This document shows positions 7,403 through 10,235 of a DNA stretch of 10,235 bases, in pieces. This stretch comes from Phycisphaerales bacterium UBA2421. Lineage in GTDB: Bacteria; Planctomycetota; Phycisphaerae; Tepidisphaerales; Tepidisphaeraceae. Both the position numbers and the translations under genes were made by a program. Below the pieces are notes generated by a model, which had not been told where the DNA came from, made no database searches, and was given only the letters and a program-made list of their open reading frames with translations. The stretch covers positions 1-10,235 of the forward strand of contig DDRH01000062.1 in the NCBI GenBank assembly GCA_002343075.1. Reading direction: 5' to 3'. Numbering within the stretch: position 1 is the stretch's first letter; each line of letters opens with the position of its first letter.

Positions 7403-8012
7403 ATCGCTGCGACGGCGAACCGGTTTTCTGGCCAAAGATGATTGGATATCGTTCGATCAACATATATCCACCGATGCCGACAGCCAGCAGCGAGAAAATC
7501 GGCAGCGTTCCAAGAGAGAAAAGTTTAATGCAAGCAAGCAGGTTGGCGAGTGTTGCCAATGAAGTGACGCCAAAGCCCAGCCGCAGCACCGCGGCGCGCA
7601 TGCCCGGATTTTGGCTGCGCAAGCAGATCATGACCGCTGCCGCGTCGATCAGTGCCGAGAGTCCGAACAGAAACATCCCGCAGTCGGACCAGGCCGTGCC
7701 TGTCTCCAGTTCCCAGTAACTCACCGGCAGCCCCGATCGGGCACTTCCATCGTTTGGCCAGACCCAACCGGTGACAAAGGGCTGGCCCGAGGCAGTCGCG
7801 AGGGACCATTTTGCGAAGTTTTGGCCCACGAACATAAAAATGATCCCGATGATCACCGAGATAAGCGCGCCGCCCGGGCTTGCAAAGAGGTTGTCCTGTG
7901 GGACTGGTGCTCGCGTGGCGAGATTGACGCCCGGGCTTTCCAGTCCCGGCGGCGCGGTGGGGGTGCCGGCGTGGCCCTGGCCGGAGAGTTTAGGAAGCTT
8001 TGATAGGTCCAT
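7401..8012 (-). CDS. Four-helix membrane protein of unknown function
   Basis: A 203-residue protein I do not recognise. The N-terminal 45 residues are polar and Pro/Gly-rich (MDLSKLPKLSGQGHAG...) with no signal peptide. Hydrophobic segments lie at about 48-66, 111-131, 141-163 and 167-187. A soluble loop (about 68-108) between the first two carries several Trp (W69, W83, W85, W100, W108). The short C-terminus is basic and polar. The start at 8012 is chosen because AGGAG lies seven bases upstream on the minus strand. The frame is open to 8282, but that extension overlaps pheS and is antisense to it, so I exclude it. The gene is divergent from pheS across a 100 bp region. No catalytic motif is visible. 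Confidence 0.75.
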   Translation of the reverse strand: MDLSKLPKLSGQGHAGTPTAPPGLESPGVNLATRAPVPQDNLFASPGGALISVIIGIIFMFVGQNFAKWSLATASGQPFVTGWVWPNDGSARSGLPVSYWELETGTAWSDCGMFLFGLSALIDAAAVMICLRSQNPGMRAAVLRLGFGVTSLATLANLLACIKLFSLGTLPIFSLLAVGIGGYMLIERYPIIFGQKTGSPSQR

Positions 8013-8032
8013 TGCCCGTCTCCTATAAATGG

Positions 8033-8047
8033 ATGCAACCCTTGCAT
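8033..8047. promoter_or_regulatory. Palindrome in the divergent membrane-protein/pheS intergenic region
   Basis: ATGCAACCCTTGCAT is a 6-3-6 palindrome 20 bp before the leftward start codon. A further TTGCAT half-site occurs at 8080-8085, and GCATTGC is shared by both places (8044 and 8077). It could be an operator for the divergent pair or a small hairpin in the 5' UTR of the leftward mRNA, just before its Shine-Dalgarno. The match to any known regulator is unknown. Confidence 0.3.
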
Positions 8048-8112
8048 TGCGGACACTTGGGCCGATCATACGCCACGCATTGCATGGTTGCGATTGATGA
8101 AAGGTGATCGAA

Positions 8113-9165
8113 GTGTCTGACTTGCTCGAACAGATCGAAGAGGTATCCACCGCCGCGGCTAACGACCTGTCGGCGGTCAAATCGCTGGCCGACCTGGAGG
8201 CGTTTCGCATTAAGTTTCTGGGCGCGAAGGGGGCTGTGAAGGCACTCATGCCGCTTCTCGGTAAAGTCGCCAAGGAAGACAAGCCGGCGATCGGTCAGAA
8301 GCTGAATGGCGTAAGTCAGGCATTAACATCTGCTTATGAACTGAGAAAGGCCGAGCTCGAATCGACGACCGATGTCATGGGGATTGACGTGACCGAGCCT
8401 GGCGATCGACCCGCGCTTGGTCGGCGGCACATTCTCATGCAGGTGGTCGATGAACTGGTTGAACTGTTCGGCCGCATGGGCTTCTCCACCGCCGCCGGGC
8501 CGGAAGTGGAGGATGAATTCCACAACTTCGTGGCGCTGAATATTCCGCAAAGCCATCCCGCGCGCGACCCGCTGGATAACTACTACCTTCAACCGGCCAA
8601 AGCCGAAGACGGCAGGATGAAGGAGCAACGCAGCACGGACTCGTCCTCCGGCGTGCGGCCTTCATCCCTGCTTCTCCGCACCCAGACCAGTACGGTGCAG
8701 ATTCGCGTCATGGAGAAACAGAAGCCGCCGATTCGCGTCGTGATTCCGGGGCGTGTTTACCGGCCTGATACGCATGATGACACGCATCTTTCGATGTTTC
8801 ACCAGCTTGAGGCATTGGTCATCGACAAAGGTGTGACAATGGTCGATCTCAAGAGCACGATCATCCAGTTTGTGCACGCCTATTTTGGTGAAGATACGAA
8901 GGTGCGGTTCCGGCCGAGCTTCTTCCCGTTTACCGAGCCAAGTGCGGAGGTGGATGTCTGGTTTGAAGATAAGCAGAAATGGATCGAGCTAGGCGGCTGC
9001 GGGATGGTCCACCCGAACGTGCTTTCCGCGGTGAACATCGACCCCGAGGAGTATAGCGGGTGGGCGTTTGGGTTTGGTATTGAGCGGATTGCCATGCGGA
9101 AATACTCGATTAACAACATTCGGCTGTTCGTCGAGAACGATATTCGGTTCTTGCGTCAGTTTTAG
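8113..9165 (+). CDS. pheS: Phenylalanine--tRNA ligase alpha subunit
   Basis: Catalytic alpha subunit of the cytoplasmic (alpha-beta)2 phenylalanyl-tRNA synthetase, charging tRNA-Phe. The N-terminal tRNA-contacting coiled coil (about 1-85) has the family FLGAKGAVKALM block. The class II catalytic domain follows: LNIPQSHPARDPLDNYY, LLRTQTS (about 187-193), motif 2 in GRVYRPDTHDDTH (213-225) and MFHQLEAL, FRPSFFPFTEPSAEVDVWF, GGCGMVHPNVL, and motif 3 in AFGFGIERIAMRKY (318-331). It ends FLRQF as usual. I chose GTG 8113 over the in-frame GTG 8104 because AAAGGTGA (8100-8107) is a good Shine-Dalgarno for 8113 and overlaps 8104. Residues about 166-186 form a poorly conserved insert whose DNA resembles the palindromic repeat at 4321. 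pheT is not next to it, so the beta subunit must be encoded elsewhere. Confidence 0.96.
   Translation: MSDLLEQIEEVSTAAANDLSAVKSLADLEAFRIKFLGAKGAVKALMPLLGKVAKEDKPAIGQKLNGVSQALTSAYELRKAELESTTDVMGIDVTEPGDRPALGRRHILMQVVDELVELFGRMGFSTAAGPEVEDEFHNFVALNIPQSHPARDPLDNYYLQPAKAEDGRMKEQRSTDSSSGVRPSSLLLRTQTSTVQIRVMEKQKPPIRVVIPGRVYRPDTHDDTHLSMFHQLEALVIDKGVTMVDLKSTIIQFVHAYFGEDTKVRFRPSFFPFTEPSAEVDVWFEDKQKWIELGGCGMVHPNVLSAVNIDPEEYSGWAFGFGIERIAMRKYSINNIRLFVENDIRFLRQF
8612..8671. repeat. Palindromic repeat inside the pheS reading frame
   Basis: GGATGAAGG (8615-8623) and CCTTCATCC (8659-8667) are perfect inverted copies separated by 35 nt. With one bulged C the stem extends to GCAGGATGAAGG / CCTTCATCCCTGC (8612-8671). 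The arms share the GGATGAA core of the repeat at 4321-4370. The element encodes RMKEQ... on entry and RPSSLL on exit, just before the conserved LLRTQTS block, in a part of PheS where family length varies. Confidence 0.6.
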
Positions 9166-9188
9166 CCACGTGCGAAACGCGAGAATTG

Positions 9189-9207
9189 ATTGAAACTGAG
9201 TCTCAAT
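9189..9207. promoter_or_regulatory. Fur-box-like operator upstream of feoA
   Basis: ATTGAAACTGAGTCTCAAT is a 19 bp near-perfect palindrome. At its heart is TGAAACT-G-AGTCTCA (9191-9205), which has the 7-1-7 architecture of Fur sites (TGATAAT-N-ATTATCA). It sits over the predicted -35 of feoA, where an iron-loaded Fur-family repressor would block RNA polymerase. Ferrous transport genes are classic Fur targets. A DtxR/MntR-type regulator is an alternative. Confidence 0.65.
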
Positions 9208-9218
9208 TAGCGTAGATT
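9190..9218 (+). promoter_or_regulatory. Predicted feoAB promoter
   Basis: TTGAAA (9190-9195, 5 of 6), a 17 bp spacer, then TAGATT (9213-9218, 4 of 6). Transcription would begin about 9225, only a few bases before the feoA ATG at 9228, so the mRNA may be nearly leaderless. The -35 lies inside the Fur-like palindrome. Confidence 0.45.
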
Positions 9219-9227
9219 GGTTCGATT

Positions 9228-9512
9228 ATGGAGAAGCACGCCTGCGAAAACCCGCACTGTCCGGCCCAAGGCGATCATAACCACTGTTCGCTAAACAGGT
9301 TAGGGATCGGCTGCCGGGGAACCGTGGTCTCGGTCGCCGGCGATTCGGAGCTTCGCCGGCGGTTGCTTGAAATGGGGTTTTGCAATGGGGCCGATGTCGA
9401 GGTCGTGCGGCGGGCACCGTTGGGTGACCCGATCGAGTGCCGGCTCCGTGGCTATTCGCTGAGTCTGCGCGGTGAGCAGGCGCAGTTTGTCACCATCGCA
9501 ACCGCCCGCTAA
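9228..9512 (+). CDS. feoA: Ferrous iron transport protein A, with Cys/His-rich N-terminus
   Basis: A small cytoplasmic SH3-like protein that supports the FeoB ferrous iron permease. The FeoA core (about 22-92) is clear: RLGIGCRGTVVSV, then SELRRRLLEMGFCNGADVEVVRRAPLGDPIECRLRGYSLSLR, ending in QFVTI. The first 20 residues form an extension absent from the minimal FeoA, with H4, C6, H10, C11, H17, H19 and C20, which suggests metal binding. There is no Shine-Dalgarno before ATG 9228, consistent with the predicted near-leaderless transcript. feoB starts 37 bp downstream on the same strand, so the two form an operon. Control is probably by iron through the palindrome at 9189-9207. Confidence 0.93.
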   Translation: MEKHACENPHCPAQGDHNHCSLNRLGIGCRGTVVSVAGDSELRRRLLEMGFCNGADVEVVRRAPLGDPIECRLRGYSLSLRGEQAQFVTIATAR

Positions 9513-9549
9513 TGCCGCAGGCCCGCCTTCCTCGCCCGCGGGAACAGCC

Positions 9550-10235
9550 ATGACAGTTGCCCGTTCCACTCTGACGGTCGCGCTCGCCGGCAACCCAAAC
9601 TCCGGGAAAACCACGATTTTTAACGCGCTGACCGGCCTCCGGCAGAAGGTGGCGAACTATCCGGGCGTGACAGTCGAGAAGAAGTCGGGCCGCTGCAAAC
9701 TAGACACCGGCGAGTGGGCCGACGTCATTGATCTGCCAGGCGCCTACTCGCTCATTTCGAGATCGCCGGATGAATTGGTAGCGATGGAGGTGTTACGCGG
9801 CCTGCGCGCCGATACCCCGCCGCCGGACGTCATTGTTTGCGTACTGGATGCGTCCAATCTTCAACGAAATCTCTATTTCCTGAGCCAATTGATCGAATTG
9901 GGCCGGCCGATGGTCGTGGCGCTCAATATGATCGACATCGCCGAGCGCCGGGGCATCTTCAGCGACCCCGCTGCACTTAGCGAGCGACTGGGGCTGCCGG
10001 TCGTGCCGGTTGTGGGAACTGACCGAAAGGGTATCAATGAGTTGAAAGCCGCGCTTCGGCGCGCGCGCGTTCCCCCCATGCCGGATTGGCCCCTGCCCGA
10101 GCCGATGCACGAAGAGCTGCTGACCGTCGCCGGCGGGTTGGCGATCCTCGATGATGATGCGCTACCCGGCCTGGCCCGATACACCAGCATCGCCGAGCGC
10201 CTACTCATCGGCGACCGCGCCGACGATATCGCCGC
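9550..10235 (+). CDS. feoB: Ferrous iron transport protein B, N-terminal GTPase part, 3' end cut by the window
   Basis: The first 228 codons of the membrane Fe(II) transporter FeoB; the frame is open to the window edge. The G-protein domain is intact: G1 GNPNSGKTT (14-22), switch I/G2 NYPGVTVE with Thr41, G3 DLPG (61-64), G4 NMID (126-129) and G5-like VVGTDRKG (154-161). After it comes the helical GDI-like spacer region, reaching IAERLLIGDRADDIAA at the edge. The transmembrane permease with its Gate motifs lies outside. The start is ATG 9550, with only a weak GGGAA upstream; it is consistent with the usual short lead before the G1 strand. The gene is 37 bp after feoA, in the same operon and probably under the same Fur-like operator. 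Confidence 0.95.
   Translation, partial: MTVARSTLTVALAGNPNSGKTTIFNALTGLRQKVANYPGVTVEKKSGRCKLDTGEWADVIDLPGAYSLISRSPDELVAMEVLRGLRADTPPPDVIVCVLDASNLQRNLYFLSQLIELGRPMVVALNMIDIAERRGIFSDPAALSERLGLPVVPVVGTDRKGINELKAALRRARVPPMPDWPLPEPMHEELLTVAGGLAILDDDALPGLARYTSIAERLLIGDRADDIA

Noticed and set aside
8013..8282. Longer N-terminus for the leftward membrane protein
   Set aside because: It would run antisense through the start of pheS; the strong AGGAG before 8012 explains the true start.
1..10235. CRISPR arrays, tRNA or rRNA genes, transposases, integrases, phage genes
   Set aside because: I looked on both strands and saw no spaced direct repeats, tRNA T-loop signatures, or mobile-element proteins. 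The only repeat family is the AAGGATG palindrome.

Overview
The window looks like a chromosomal segment of a GC-rich member of the Planctomycetota. Four things suggest this: a DUF6785/DUF6784-type polytopic membrane protein, a lone pheS, a sigma/anti-sigma pair whose anti-sigma has a long periplasmic part, and AAGGATG-type palindromic repeats whose reading gives 'HPSSFIL'-like peptides, which I recall seeing often in planctomycete ORFs. The phylum call is an inference; there is no rRNA here to settle it.

Layout. At the left edge is the 3' part of a tagaturonate reductase (uxaB-like, 1-1383, +), a hexuronate catabolism enzyme. It converges on a large multi-pass membrane protein of unknown substrate (1399-3414, -). 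A 220 bp divergent region carries a good sigma-70-type promoter reading right into an ECF sigma factor (3639-4328). This is followed by a membrane-anchored anti-sigma-like protein (4391-6037) whose predicted periplasmic end is a Poly_export-like domain. A perfect 16 bp inverted repeat built of AAGGATG units lies between sigma and anti-sigma and supplies the sigma stop codon. Next is an aldose-1-epimerase-like protein (6222-7118), then about 245 bp without a gene ending in a strong plus-strand intrinsic terminator (7365-7402). A four-helix membrane protein (7401-8012, -) is divergent from pheS (8113-9165, +), the alpha subunit of phenylalanyl-tRNA synthetase; pheT is not beside it. The right end is a ferrous iron uptake unit: feoA (9228-9512) and the GTPase domain of feoB (9550 onward, cut by the window). 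It is preceded by a Fur-box-like 7-1-7 palindrome that overlaps a predicted promoter.

How the parts work together. The clear functional units are the sigma/anti-sigma pair, probably an envelope or exopolysaccharide-responsive switch, and the iron-regulated feoAB pair. Sugar-related genes (uxaB, epimerase) are scattered around them, not joined in one obvious operon.

The most interesting observations are an apparent copy of the same palindromic repeat inside the reading frame of the essential gene pheS, the anti-sigma/Poly_export fusion, and the Cys/His-rich, possibly leaderless FeoA under a Fur-like operator.
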